From Janthinobacterium sp. 1_2014MBL_MicDiv (lineage in GTDB: Bacteria > Pseudomonadota > Gammaproteobacteria > Burkholderiales > Burkholderiaceae_D): a stretch of DNA of 64,000 bases. This document shows, piece after piece, positions 8,353-17,622 of the stretch. The stretch lies in contig NZ_CP011319.1 of the NCBI RefSeq assembly GCF_001865675.1, positions 2,294,001 through 2,358,000 on the forward strand, written 5' to 3'. How positions within the stretch are numbered: the stretch's first letter is position 1; the number at the start of each line of letters is the position of its first letter. The notes below the pieces were generated by a model, which saw only the letters and a program-made list of their open reading frames with translations, was not told the origin of the DNA and ran no database searches. The translations under genes were made by a program, and so were the position numbers.

Positions 8353-10467
8353 GTGCGCTTCAACTTTGCCGTCGAAAAGGCGGTCAGTGCCAAGGTGCCG
8401 CCCCTGATCGCCCTGTCCTGGTATGCGGGCTTTCGCAATGCCGCGACGAATGAAGTGGGCAATGTGCAGCCGGGCGAACGCTGGCGGCTGACGGTGCGCC
8501 TGCAGCGCCCGCATGGCAATGCCAATCCCATGGGTTTTGACTACGAAGTGTGGCTGCTGGAGCAGGGCGTGCGCGCCACCGGCTACGTGCGGCCGCAGCC
8601 GCGCGCGGACATGCCGAACCGGCGCCTGGCTGCCTTCGTGCCCGGCTTCGGCAATGTGGTGGAAGCGAGCCGTGCGGCCCTGCGCGCACGCATCGTGCGC
8701 AGCCTGGAAGGCAAGCAGTACGCGGGCGTGATCGTGGCGCTGGTGGTGGGCGACCAGCGCGCCATCCCCCAGTCGGACTGGCAAGTGTTCAACCGCACGG
8801 GCGTCAGCCATCTGATTTCCATTTCGGGCTTGCACATCACCATGATCGCGGGATTGTTCGCCTTGGGTGCGGGCGCATTGTGGCGGCGCTCGTTTTTTAT
8901 TGGCTGGCAACTGCCGTTGCGGCTGCCGGCGCAAAAGGTGGCGGCGCTGGCCGGCGCGCTGGCCGCGTTTTTATATGTGCTGCTGGCCGGCTTCGGCGTC
9001 CCGGCGCAGCGTACCTTATATATGTTGATGGTGGTGGCGCTGGCCTTGTGGCTGGGGCGCATCACCAGCATAGGCCACGTGCTGTGCCTGGCGCTGGGTG
9101 CGGTCGTGCTGCTCGACCCCTGGGCCGTGCTGTGGCCTGGTTTCTGGCTGTCGTTCGGTGCCGTCGCCACCATGCTGTACGCTGGCGTGGGACGCACCGC
9201 GGCGCCGATGTCGGCGCAGGCGAGCCGCTGGCGCCGCCTGCGCGCGGCCGTGGCGCTCGGTGCGCAGACGCAATATGTGGTGACGGTGGGACTGGTGCCG
9301 CTGACGATGCTGCTGTTCTCGCAAGTGTCGCTGGTGTCTCCTGTCGCCAATGCGCTGGCCATCCCCGTCATCAGCCTGATCGTGACGCCCTTGTCGTTGG
9401 CGGGCAGCCTGCTGCCGGCGCCGCTGTCCGATGGTTTGCTGTTGCTGGCGCATGCCATCGTGCAGATGCTGGCGCAGGTGCTCGATTGGCTGGGGGCGCG
9501 CCGCTTTGCCGTGTGGACGGCACCCGCGCCGCCGATGTGGAGCTTTTGCTGGGCGCTGTTCGGCACCCTGTGGCTGCTGGCGCCGCGCGGATGGCCGCAC
9601 CGCTGGGCGGGCATGCTGGGCTGGCTGCCGCTGCTGACGGCCTTGCCGTCGAGCCCGCCGCCGGGTCGCTTGTGGGTGACGGCGTTTGACGTGGGACAAG
9701 GCATGGCCCTGCTGGTGGAAACGCACGGGCACCGCCTGCTGTACGACACGGGGCCAGCCTACGGCCCGGAATCGGACGGTGCCAGCCGCGTCATCGTGCC
9801 GTATCTGCGCGCGCGCGGTATTGCCAGTCTCGATGGCGCGATCATTTCGCACAGCGATCTTGACCATGCGGGCGGCGCCATGTCGCTGCTGGAAAATATC
9901 CACGTGGGCTGGCTCGCTTCGTCGCTGTCCGGCGGCCACCCGGCCATCGAGGCGCGGCGGCAGTCTGGCCGTCCCTACCTGCGCTGCGTCGCGGGCCAGA
10001 GCTGGACGTGGGAAGGCGTGCACTTCGCCATGCTGCATCCATTGCCCGCCAGCCACGACGACATCGCCTTGAAGCCGAACGCCCGCAGCTGCAGCGTGAA
10101 AATCACGGCCGGCCAGCACGCTATCCTGCTGGCCGGCGACATCGAGGCGGCGCAGGAGGCGCAGCTGGTGGCGCGCTCTGCAGAAGGTGAACTGGCGGCC
10201 GACGTGCTGCTGGCGCCGCATCACGGCAGCGGCACGTCTTCCACGCAGGCATTCCTGGACGCCGTGCATCCGACCCTGGCGATCTTTCAGGTGGGACACC
10301 GCAACCGCTATAAACATCCGAAGGCGCAGGTGTATGCCCGCTATGGCGCGATGGGGATCACGCGGCTGCGCACGGATGTGGAAGGGGCGCTGGTGCTGGA
10401 GTTTGGCGAAGGTATCGCCGTGACGCAGTACCGGGCCAGCCGGCCGCGGTATTGGCAGGGGCGGTAG
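8041..10467 (+). CDS. comEC: DNA internalization-related competence protein ComEC/Rec2
   Basis: 808 residues, normal for the family. N-terminal membrane segments and DUF4131-type region come first. The competence domain follows (SHLISISGLHITMIAGL near residue 258) with many membrane spans to about residue 540. The C-terminal metallo-beta-lactamase-like domain carries ISHSDLDHAGG near residue 602 and LLAPHHGSGTSS near residue 723. ComEC forms the inner-membrane channel that passes single-stranded DNA into the cell during transformation. The start at 8041 is shared with the truncated copy upstream. The gene is intact despite the adjacent duplication. Confidence 0.96.
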   Translation: MRTFILGFSAGAFWLQTQAELPAHAGAALLLACLLFLGLGYTARGGHVVLRLSLGCLFGVIFGYFWAAFLAHAALSSQLALQDEGEDITVVGTIASLPYHFEQGVRFNFAVEKAVSAKVPPLIALSWYAGFRNAATNEVGNVQPGERWRLTVRLQRPHGNANPMGFDYEVWLLEQGVRATGYVRPQPRADMPNRRLAAFVPGFGNVVEASRAALRARIVRSLEGKQYAGVIVALVVGDQRAIPQSDWQVFNRTGVSHLISISGLHITMIAGLFALGAGALWRRSFFIGWQLPLRLPAQKVAALAGALAAFLYVLLAGFGVPAQRTLYMLMVVALALWLGRITSIGHVLCLALGAVVLLDPWAVLWPGFWLSFGAVATMLYAGVGRTAAPMSAQASRWRRLRAAVALGAQTQYVVTVGLVPLTMLLFSQVSLVSPVANALAIPVISLIVTPLSLAGSLLPAPLSDGLLLLAHAIVQMLAQVLDWLGARRFAVWTAPAPPMWSFCWALFGTLWLLAPRGWPHRWAGMLGWLPLLTALPSSPPPGRLWVTAFDVGQGMALLVETHGHRLLYDTGPAYGPESDGASRVIVPYLRARGIASLDGAIISHSDLDHAGGAMSLLENIHVGWLASSLSGGHPAIEARRQSGRPYLRCVAGQSWTWEGVHFAMLHPLPASHDDIALKPNARSCSVKITAGQHAILLAGDIEAAQEAQLVARSAEGELAADVLLAPHHGSGTSSTQAFLDAVHPTLAIFQVGHRNRYKHPKAQVYARYGAMGITRLRTDVEGALVLEFGEGIAVTQYRASRPRYWQGR

Positions 10468-10571
10468 GGCCAGGCGCGCATTGCCCAGCTTATTGAGTTA
10501 AATGCAATATCTCTCTATGATGGCGAGCGTAGCGGCGCGCGGCGCTGCCTGACGATGCTGAAAGGATAAGG

Positions 10572-11084
10572 ATGGCGCTGTTTAACTGGTGGAAGAAGGA
10601 AGCGGCTATGCCGCAGCTCGGCTTCGAGGAGCGGATTCGTTCGCAGAGTACGCAGGCGACGTCCCGGCAGTTTGACTTGCGGGGGCGGCAGACTGACGCC
10701 GTTCGCCAGCAACATCCATATCTATTTCATGTGACCGACGTGGCAACGGCCGAGGCCATCGTGAACTCGCAGCAACTGCAGGGCATTTTTACCTACGTTA
10801 CGCTTTCCCAAGAATTGCAAGGCGCGGCACAACAGGCCGAAAGAAAAGGTTGTGCGCTGATTTTTCAATTCCAGGGGCTGCCGATTGTCGGGGAAGCTCC
10901 GTCAACGAAAGCGAAGGAGGTGGCTTACCACCATGTCGGTTCCGACGGCTATGTGGAGACGTTTATTGCTCACGGCACATTGGCACAGCTTACCCTGGTT
11001 GCGATTTCATTTCGCGGCGAGGCGCCGCTCTACGATGTCGCCTGGGTGCTGCATGCGCCGCTGGCCGTTTACGTGAAAAAATAG
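10572..11084 (+). CDS. Uncharacterised 170-residue protein
   Basis: Good ribosome site (AAGGATAAGG just before ATG). No signal peptide or membrane segment. The core has YLFHVTDVATAEAIVNSQQL, a strand-rich GCALIFQFQGLPIVGEA, and a later beta-rich half. The H-(V/I)-(T)-...A..I..S..L spacing resembles the first motif of small ADP-ribosyltransferase-fold proteins and is similar in spacing to YHRIGDSPASIESIKNSGQL in the RHS toxin tip of this window. I cannot assign a family; the similarity may be chance. It is flanked by comEC and a GNAT gene, all plus strand. Confidence 0.75.
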   Translation: MALFNWWKKEAAMPQLGFEERIRSQSTQATSRQFDLRGRQTDAVRQQHPYLFHVTDVATAEAIVNSQQLQGIFTYVTLSQELQGAAQQAERKGCALIFQFQGLPIVGEAPSTKAKEVAYHHVGSDGYVETFIAHGTLAQLTLVAISFRGEAPLYDVAWVLHAPLAVYVKK

Positions 11085-11136
11085 CCGCCATGATTGGACG
11101 CGCCGGGCCAGCCGCCGCGATGAGCAAGGAGCATGA

Positions 11137-11658
11137 ATGACTGACCCCGGCACAACTTACCTTGTCGGCCCGGCGCAGGCCGCCGACATCGACGCCATCA
11201 CGGCCTTGCTGCAAGCCAACTCTCCCTCGCACGGCGGCAGCCTGACGGGCGAGTTTTCGCGCGACAAGGTGGCCGCCATGGCCGATGGCACGTCGCCCGT
11301 CATCGTGGCGCGGCGCGTGGCCGATGGGCCGGTCGTTGGCGTGCTGTTCAGTGCGGCGACAGCCACCGCGCAGGCGCCCGTAGTGCTGGCCATGCTGGCC
11401 GCGTATGCGGGAGGAAAGGGCGCCTATGTGTACGGCCCCGTCTGCATTGCGGAATCGGAACGGGGGCAGGGCTTGCTGGCGCTGCTGTATGCGGCCCTGC
11501 GCGAGCAGCAACAGGGTGCGGAGGCCGTGCTGTTCATCCGGCGCGACAATCTGGCGTCGCTGCGCGCGCATGCACGGCTGGGCATGCGCGAGGTGGCCGG
11601 GTTTGTCTGCGATGGCGCCGAGTTTGCCGTGTATAGCGATGCGATCGTCGCGGAATAG
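11137..11658 (+). CDS. GNAT-family N-acetyltransferase
   Basis: 173 residues. The fold is readable as an N-terminal strand/helix, a central strand ending in YVYGPVCIAESERGQGLLALL, where the GQGLLALL turn corresponds to the acetyl-CoA pyrophosphate loop, and a C-terminal part with RRDNLASLRAHARLGMREV typical of GNAT motif B. Substrate unknown. Ends 3 bp before the convergent LysR gene. Confidence 0.85.
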   Translation: MTDPGTTYLVGPAQAADIDAITALLQANSPSHGGSLTGEFSRDKVAAMADGTSPVIVARRVADGPVVGVLFSAATATAQAPVVLAMLAAYAGGKGAYVYGPVCIAESERGQGLLALLYAALREQQQGAEAVLFIRRDNLASLRAHARLGMREVAGFVCDGAEFAVYSDAIVAE

Positions 11659-11661
11659 TCG

Positions 11662-12585
11662 CTAACTTATGCGTTCATCGGGTATGTCCAGTCCCCGCTG
11701 CCGCACGTATTCGAGGAACAGCCGCGCCCCCTTGGCCATGCGCGAGGTGCCGTAGACGGCGTGGATGCTGGGGTCCAGCTCCTTCGACGAGGTCAGCCGG
11801 TACGCCGTGCAGACGCGCTGCAGGGTGCCGGCGGCCACGGCGGGTTCGGCCAGCCAGCTGGCCAGGCGCACGATGCCGGCGCCTTCCAGGGCCGCCTGGA
11901 AAGTGGCGATGCCGGAGGTGAAGCGGAAGCGCGGCTGCACCTGGTAGCGCACGTTGCGTTCGCCGGAGACGAAGTGCCAGTCGCGCAGGATGCGCGGCGC
12001 CGAATGCATGATGACGTCATGGCCGGCCAGCTCTTCGGGCTCTTCGGGCGCGCCCATGCGGGCTATATAGTCGGGTGAGGCGTACATGTAGCGGCGGTAA
12101 TTCCACAGGGGATAGCCGATCAGTTCGCTGGACTGGGGAAAGGCGCCGCGGATGGCGAAATCGAGCTTTTCCTGGATGGGGTCGATCGACTTGTCCGAAA
12201 AATGGATGTCCACCGACACGTTCGGGTAATCGCGCGAAAACTGCGCCACCACTTTCGGCAAAAAGCCCAGCGACAGAATTTCCGGCGCCGAGAGGCGCAC
12301 CCAGCCCTGCGGCGAGTTGCTCAGCTCGGCCAGCTGATCTTCCGCCTCGGCCTGCGTTTCCAGCAAGTGCTTGGCCGATGCGTAATAGGTTTCGCCGGCC
12401 GTCGTCAGGGTGAACTGTTTTTGCGTGCGCAGGATCAGCTCGGCGCCGATGGCGTCCTCGAGAAACTGGATGGCGCGCGTGACGGCCGACGGCGAGCGTC
12501 CCAGCATGCGCGCCGCGTGGATGAAGCTGCGCTTCTCGACGACGGTGCAGAAGGCGCGGATTTCCCACATCAGTTTCATCGACAT
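11662..12585 (-). CDS. LysR-family transcriptional regulator
   Basis: 307 residues from the ATG at 12585, which puts the winged helix-turn-helix at the expected N-terminal position (FCTVVEKRSFIHAARMLG, then SPSAVTRAIQFLE). A longer in-frame extension to 12723 adds non-conserved sequence and would run into the divergent gene's leader, so it was not used. The C-terminal effector domain is of the type II periplasmic-binding fold. It is transcribed divergently from the TSUP permease gene, which is its most likely target. Confidence 0.93.
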   Translation of the reverse strand: MSMKLMWEIRAFCTVVEKRSFIHAARMLGRSPSAVTRAIQFLEDAIGAELILRTQKQFTLTTAGETYYASAKHLLETQAEAEDQLAELSNSPQGWVRLSAPEILSLGFLPKVVAQFSRDYPNVSVDIHFSDKSIDPIQEKLDFAIRGAFPQSSELIGYPLWNYRRYMYASPDYIARMGAPEEPEELAGHDVIMHSAPRILRDWHFVSGERNVRYQVQPRFRFTSGIATFQAALEGAGIVRLASWLAEPAVAAGTLQRVCTAYRLTSSKELDPSIHAVYGTSRMAKGARLFLEYVRQRGLDIPDERIS

Positions 12586-12738
12586 CGTACGGCCCCGGCA
12601 GCAAAAGAGGCCAGTAGACCGCACGGGGCGCATTCCGTCAAGCGTTACGCCTGATTGCGTTTTCCGCAATATGAAGTTGCATCCAGAAAAATGCCCTGCG
12701 CCTATACTGCCCCTGTTGCCCATTTCCTGCTGCCTATC

Positions 12739-13500
12739 ATGCTGACCATTTCGCTGCTGTGTTTATTTGCCTTCTTTGCCGGCCTGATCGATGCCGCCGT
12801 GGGTGGGGGCGGACTGATCCAGCTGCCGGCCCTGTTCAACCTGATGCCGAACATGGCGTCCACCTCCTTGCTGGGCACCAATAAGCTGGCGTCGGCCTGC
12901 GGCACCACGTTCGCGGCCCGCTCCTTTGTCGGCAAGGTGCATATCCCGTGGCTGCTGGTGCTGCCGGCCGTGGCCAGCGCCTTCATCATGTCCTTCATCG
13001 GCGCGGCCGCCGTATCCTATGTGCCGCAGCAGGTGGTGCGTCCGATGGTGCTCGTATTGATCATCATCATGGCCATCTACACCTTCATCAAGAAGGATTT
13101 CGGCACCACGCGCGAGGCGCGTCCCATCGGCGGGCGCGAACGCATCCTGGCCATCGTCATCGGCGGCGCCATCGGCTTTTATGACGGCCTGTTCGGGCCG
13201 GGCACGGGCAGTTTCCTGATCTTCCTCTTCATCCGCGTCTTCGGCTTCGATTTCATCCTCGCTTCGGCCTGCTCGAAACTGGTGAATATCGCCACCAACG
13301 TGGCGGCGCTGGCCTTCTTCATTCCCGCCGGCCACGTGGTCTACGCCGTGGCCGCACCCATGGCCGTGTGCAATATCCTGGGCGCCCTGACGGGCACGTG
13401 GATCGCCGTGCGCCGTGGCGCCGCCTTCGTGCGCATCCTCTTCCTCGTGCTGCTGGTGTTGCTGATCGTGAAGCTGTCCTACGACATTTTCTTCAAGTAA
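12739..13500 (+). CDS. TSUP (TauE/SafE) family inner-membrane permease
   Basis: 253 residues, eight predicted membrane segments. The family signature GLIDAAVGGGGLIQLPAL is near the N-terminus and the matching second-half repeat GFYDGLFGPGTGSFLIF is near residue 148. Family members move sulfite, sulfoacetate or other small organic anions; the substrate here is unknown. The start at 12739 (MLTISLL) gives a clean first membrane segment; an upstream in-frame extension has no hydrophobic or conserved content. Divergent from the LysR regulator. Confidence 0.92.
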   Translation: MLTISLLCLFAFFAGLIDAAVGGGGLIQLPALFNLMPNMASTSLLGTNKLASACGTTFAARSFVGKVHIPWLLVLPAVASAFIMSFIGAAAVSYVPQQVVRPMVLVLIIIMAIYTFIKKDFGTTREARPIGGRERILAIVIGGAIGFYDGLFGPGTGSFLIFLFIRVFGFDFILASACSKLVNIATNVAALAFFIPAGHVVYAVAAPMAVCNILGALTGTWIAVRRGAAFVRILFLVLLVLLIVKLSYDIFFK

Positions 13501-13534
13501 TCAGTTCAAGTAAGCATTTAAGCCGAACCTCGCC

Positions 13535-14230
13535 ATGAAAACCATCCAGGGTGTGCTGTGGGACAACGATGGCGTGCTGGTCGATACTGAACAGCTGTTT
13601 TATGAAAGCAACCGCGACTTGCTGTTGCCCTACGGCATAGACCTGACGCCGAAGCAGTTCTTCGACTGGTTCCTGGACAATAACTATGGCGCCTGGCATG
13701 TACTGCTGGGGCAGGGCCACGATATCGCACTGGTCGACCGCCTGCGCCTGGAACGCAAGCGGCTGTTTGCCGACCGTTTGCGCCAGGCGCGCCGCTTGGC
13801 CCTGCCGGGCGTGCAACAGGTGCTGGCAGCCTTGCGTCCGCATGTCGCGATGGGCGTCGTCACGAGTGCATATGAACAACATTTCGAGATCAGCCATGCC
13901 GCCACGGGCTTGCGCGGGCATTTCGACTTCGTGCTGACGCGTGAAATGTACCTGGAAAGCAAGCCGGCGCCCGATGGCTATCTGCTGGGCTTGCAGCGCC
14001 TGGGCCTGGATGCCGCCCACTGCGTGGCCGTGGAAGACTCGCCGCGCGGTTTGCGCGCCGCCAACGCTGCCGGCCTGGAGTGCATCGTCCTGCGCAACCA
14101 GATGAACCGTCACCACGCTTTTGACGGCGCGTTTTGCGTGGTCGAGTCGATGGCCGAGCTGGGCGAAGTGCTGGCTTCGTTCGTGCCCGGCATGGCCGTG
14201 GCGCAGCGGCAATTAGAGGCCTTCCTCTGA
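13535..14230 (+). CDS. HAD-superfamily phosphatase/phosphomutase-like hydrolase
   Basis: 231 residues with all four HAD motifs: WDNDGVLVDTE (nucleophile Asp and acid/base Asp), VVTSAYEQHFE, SKPAPDGYLLGL (Lys), and VAVEDSPRGLRAANAAG (metal-binding acidic pair). The cap between motifs 1 and 2 is the helical type of beta-phosphoglucomutase/phosphoglycolate phosphatase relatives. Motif 1 has DND instead of the commoner DFD/DLD. Substrate not predictable. Same strand as, and close to, the preceding permease gene. Confidence 0.9.
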   Translation: MKTIQGVLWDNDGVLVDTEQLFYESNRDLLLPYGIDLTPKQFFDWFLDNNYGAWHVLLGQGHDIALVDRLRLERKRLFADRLRQARRLALPGVQQVLAALRPHVAMGVVTSAYEQHFEISHAATGLRGHFDFVLTREMYLESKPAPDGYLLGLQRLGLDAAHCVAVEDSPRGLRAANAAGLECIVLRNQMNRHHAFDGAFCVVESMAELGEVLASFVPGMAVAQRQLEAFL

Positions 14231-14288
14231 TACGTCTTGCCGGGCTGCCATTACAATTGCCTATCGCATTTACCGGCCCAGCCCCACG

Positions 14289-15089
14289 ATGACACTCCCG
14301 CAGCTGCACTTTGCCCACGCCAACAGTTATCCCGCCGGCACTTACCGCAAGCTGTTCGGCTTGCTGGGCCAGTATTTCCAGGTACAGGCCCTCGACATGC
14401 ACGCGCACGACCCCGCGTATCCCGTCAGCACGGGATGGCCCGAGCTGGTGCGCGAGTATATCGACGACCTCGAGCGCCGCTACACGGCCCCCGTGATCCT
14501 CGTCGGCCACTCGCTCGGCGGCATGCTCAGCGTGATGGTGGCCAAGCGGCGGCCCGATCTCGTGCGCTGCGTGGTCTTGCTCGATTCGCCCGTGGTGGCG
14601 GGCTGGCGCGCCTTGCTGGTGCGCCTGGCGCGCAACACGGCGCTCGGTGAACGCTTCTCGCCGGCACGCTTTTCCGCCAAGCGGCGCAAGCTGTGGCCCG
14701 ATGCGCAGGCCGCGTATGAGCACTTTGCAGCCAAGGACATGTTCGCCATCTGGGCGCCGCAAGTCTTGCGCGACTACATCGCCAGCGGCCTGGCGCCGCA
14801 TCCGGACGGGGTGCAGCTGCGCTTCACGCGCGAAGTGGAAACGGATGTATACCGCAGCTTGCCGCACCATATCGGCAGCCTCGTGCGCGATGGCTTGTCC
14901 GTACCGATCGGCTTTATCGGCGGCACGGCATCGGTGGAATGCCGCCAGGCGGGCTTGACGGCCACGCGCAAGCTGGTCGGTCCGTTTTTCCGCCAGGTGC
15001 CTGGCGGCCATTTGTTCCCGATGGAAAACCCCGAGTTGACGGCGCAGGTGGTGCGCGAGATGATCGCTGCGTTGCTGGCGAAACACTAG
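14289..15089 (+). CDS. Alpha/beta-hydrolase-fold protein
   Basis: 266 residues. Nucleophile elbow VGHSLGGML near residue 77 and a C-terminal catalytic His in PGGHLFPMENPE, where such enzymes normally carry GxHxxxxE. The N-terminus lacks a signal peptide. Sequence such as AHDPAYPVSTGWPEL matches the many uncharacterised serine hydrolases of proteobacteria. Substrate unknown. It precedes dcd with a gap of 133 bp and may form its own transcript. Confidence 0.88.
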   Translation: MTLPQLHFAHANSYPAGTYRKLFGLLGQYFQVQALDMHAHDPAYPVSTGWPELVREYIDDLERRYTAPVILVGHSLGGMLSVMVAKRRPDLVRCVVLLDSPVVAGWRALLVRLARNTALGERFSPARFSAKRRKLWPDAQAAYEHFAAKDMFAIWAPQVLRDYIASGLAPHPDGVQLRFTREVETDVYRSLPHHIGSLVRDGLSVPIGFIGGTASVECRQAGLTATRKLVGPFFRQVPGGHLFPMENPELTAQVVREMIAALLAKH

Positions 15090-15222
15090 ACTATTGGCAA
15101 TGATTTTCAGGGGGCAATGGCCAACGGCGGTGGATTTTCGCGTAAAATCCTGCCATCCGGGCCGCGCCTGCTCAAGGCGTGCCGCCCCAGCCATTCCGAT
15201 ATTCTAGAAAGATGCCCCTGCG

Positions 15223-15792
<570 letters not shown>

Positions 15793-15830
15793 GCGACGGC
15801 GGGCAGGCGCCAGTCCTGCCTTGTGTCTGC

Positions 15831-17063
15831 TTAAAGCTGTTTCAGCAGCCAGGCTTTCAGCGGCGGCGATGCCTGGTACAGCGGAACATGGCCGCGTAGC
15901 AAGATTTGCGTGCTGCGCCGGTAAGCCGCGCTGCGGATGGCCAGTGTATCGCCATCCTGGCGCGCCACGATGCCGGTGCCCAGGATGCCGGCCGGATTTT
16001 CTATGCCCACCGCGATTTCCGCCTCGTTCGCTCCCACGGCCGGCAAGCCGCGCGCCATGGCGTGCGCCACCGTGCCTGGTATCAGGCAGGCGGCCGCCAG
16101 GCAGCAGCCGCCCGAGACGGCCAGCGAAGCGTGGCCCGCCTGCGGCGTAAAGTAACGTACAGCAATATTTCCCTCTCCCGACGCCGGCCCCACGATGCAG
16201 AACTTGGGGATGGTTTCGCTGCGCCCGAGCTCATCCAGGCTCATCGGCTGGCCATCGCCCCGCCGCAAGCCCATCAGTTGCCCCGCCGCGCTCCACACCT
16301 GGCGGATGGCGTGCATGAAAGCCGCGTCCGCTTCCAGTTCCGCGATGGCCTCGCGCGCCGTCTTGCCGAACTGGCTGGCCAGCGCGATGACCATGGGCAC
16401 GGCCACATCCACGCACGAGACGTCGTAGCCGAGCACCTTATCCTGCGCCTTGCCCGTCGGTAAGAGCTTGCCCGTCTTGGCGCCCACGGGTTGCTGCAGG
16501 AATAGATCGACGCGGGGAAAGCTGCCGGGCACGCCGGGTATGCCGGTCGCCGCAAAGCTGCCGTCCGGTTCGCGCGCCATGCGCGAGGTGGTGATGACGC
16601 CCGTGTTGGTGTTGCGGATGTCGATGGCGTGCGGGCCGATGGCCAGTGCCTCGATGACGCCGCTATCGAGGCCCCACAGTTGCAGGGCGGATGACATATT
16701 GCCGCAGTTCACGCTCCAGTCGATCCCGGCATGGCCGCCGGCCAGTTGCGCCAGGGTGCTGACGAGGCGCGCCTGGCCCGCATGCTGTTCCACTTCGACA
16801 AGAAAGACTTTATTGCTGGTCGGTGCGCCGCGCCCCAGCCCCGTGATTTGCCGGTTGCCCGGCAACTGGCCGGACATGGGCGCGCCCATCAGGTGGCGCA
16901 GCAATTCCTCGCGCAAGGCCAGGTCGGTCGGCACGGACGCCGCGTGCAAGACCAGGCCCGTCGAGGTACCGCCGCGCATGTGATGGACGGAAAACTCGAT
17001 GACGCCGCAGCGCAGGCGGGGCAGGAAGTCGGGCAGGGCGGGCAGCAAGGATGTCGTCATCAT
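15831..17063 (-). CDS. PrpF-family isomerase (4-oxalomesaconate tautomerase / aconitate isomerase-like)
   Basis: 410 residues. The family signature MRGGTSTGLVLH near the N-terminus and NCGNMSSAL, ATGIPGVPGSFPRV and ARGLPAVGANEAEIAVG further on match the two-domain diaminopimelate-epimerase-like fold of PrpF/GalD proteins. Members isomerise double bonds in tricarboxylates (methylaconitate, oxalomesaconate). No prp or gallate genes are nearby, so the exact substrate is open. Two adjacent Met codons (17063 and 17060) can serve as start. Confidence 0.88.
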   Translation of the reverse strand: MMTTSLLPALPDFLPRLRCGVIEFSVHHMRGGTSTGLVLHAASVPTDLALREELLRHLMGAPMSGQLPGNRQITGLGRGAPTSNKVFLVEVEQHAGQARLVSTLAQLAGGHAGIDWSVNCGNMSSALQLWGLDSGVIEALAIGPHAIDIRNTNTGVITTSRMAREPDGSFAATGIPGVPGSFPRVDLFLQQPVGAKTGKLLPTGKAQDKVLGYDVSCVDVAVPMVIALASQFGKTAREAIAELEADAAFMHAIRQVWSAAGQLMGLRRGDGQPMSLDELGRSETIPKFCIVGPASGEGNIAVRYFTPQAGHASLAVSGGCCLAAACLIPGTVAHAMARGLPAVGANEAEIAVGIENPAGILGTGIVARQDGDTLAIRSAAYRRSTQILLRGHVPLYQASPPLKAWLLKQL

Positions 17064-17140
17064 TGATCAAGGCCAAGGAAGGGAAGTCCCAGTGTGCCAG
17101 CTTTGCATGCCGGGAGGCAAGCGTGCGTCGGAGCGGCGTC

Positions 17141-17155
17141 TTTACCTGGCTTTAC
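17141..17155. promoter_or_regulatory. CpxR-type box TTTAC-N5-TTTAC
   Basis: TTTAC CTGGC TTTAC reads on the other strand as GTAAA-N5-GTAAA, the recognition pattern known for CpxR in enterobacteria. It lies 68 bp upstream of the FlxA-like gene and in the divergent interval with the PrpF gene. The same arrangement is found near the CpxR-like regulator gene and upstream of the TonB-type receptor. Confidence 0.65.
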
Positions 17156-17222
17156 ACGCGCGCCACTACATGCGCACCTGCCCGTGCCGTTAACATTGGT
17201 ATCGACACACACAGGAGGCATC

Positions 17223-17564
17223 ATGGTAGCGGCAATCGGTACAGGCGGCGCGGTCAGCGCGGCCAGTGGCGGCAGTTCGGGCGGCAGCTCGCAAATCGCG
17301 GCGCTGCAAAAGCAGATCACGGCGGCGCAAAAGGAATTGACGGAGTCGCAGAAGGGTGAGCAGACGGAAACGTCGCAAAAGCTGCAGCAGCAGCTGGCGC
17401 AGCAGATCCAGGCCTTGCAGGCGCAAATTGCCCAGTTGCAGGCAGCCGCCGCGCAAAAGGCGGCCCAGCAAAGCACGCAGGCGGCCGGCAGCGCCGATAC
17501 GGCCACCAGCCCGGCCGCATCGGCCTCGTCCACCCTGGGCAGCATCATCGATACGCAGGCGTAA
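17223..17564 (+). CDS. FlxA-like small coiled-coil protein
   Basis: 113 residues. The ATG at 17223 follows an excellent ribosome site (AGGAGG) and is preferred over an upstream extension that would cross the CpxR-type box. After a Gly/Ser-rich start the protein is a Gln/Ala/Lys-rich heptad region (QIAALQKQITAAQKELTESQ, then LQQQLAQQIQALQAQIAQLQ), i.e. a coiled coil, ending in an Ala/Ser-rich tail. It matches the FlxA-like family, whose function is not known. No signal peptide. The upstream box suggests control by the neighbouring Cpx-like system. Confidence 0.82.
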   Translation: MVAAIGTGGAVSAASGGSSGGSSQIAALQKQITAAQKELTESQKGEQTETSQKLQQQLAQQIQALQAQIAQLQAAAAQKAAQQSTQAAGSADTATSPAASASSTLGSIIDTQA

Positions 17565-17586
17565 CAGGGCGGCTGGCCATCCCCTG

Positions 17587-17622
17587 CGCCAGGCTGGCCG
17601 TGATGGCTCAGCCTGGCGTTTT
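17587..17622 (+). terminator. Rho-independent terminator of the FlxA-like gene
   Basis: Perfect 10-bp stem CGCCAGGCTG / CAGCCTGGCG around a 12-nt loop, followed by TTTT. It overlaps the last codons of the convergent kinase gene. Confidence 0.75.
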
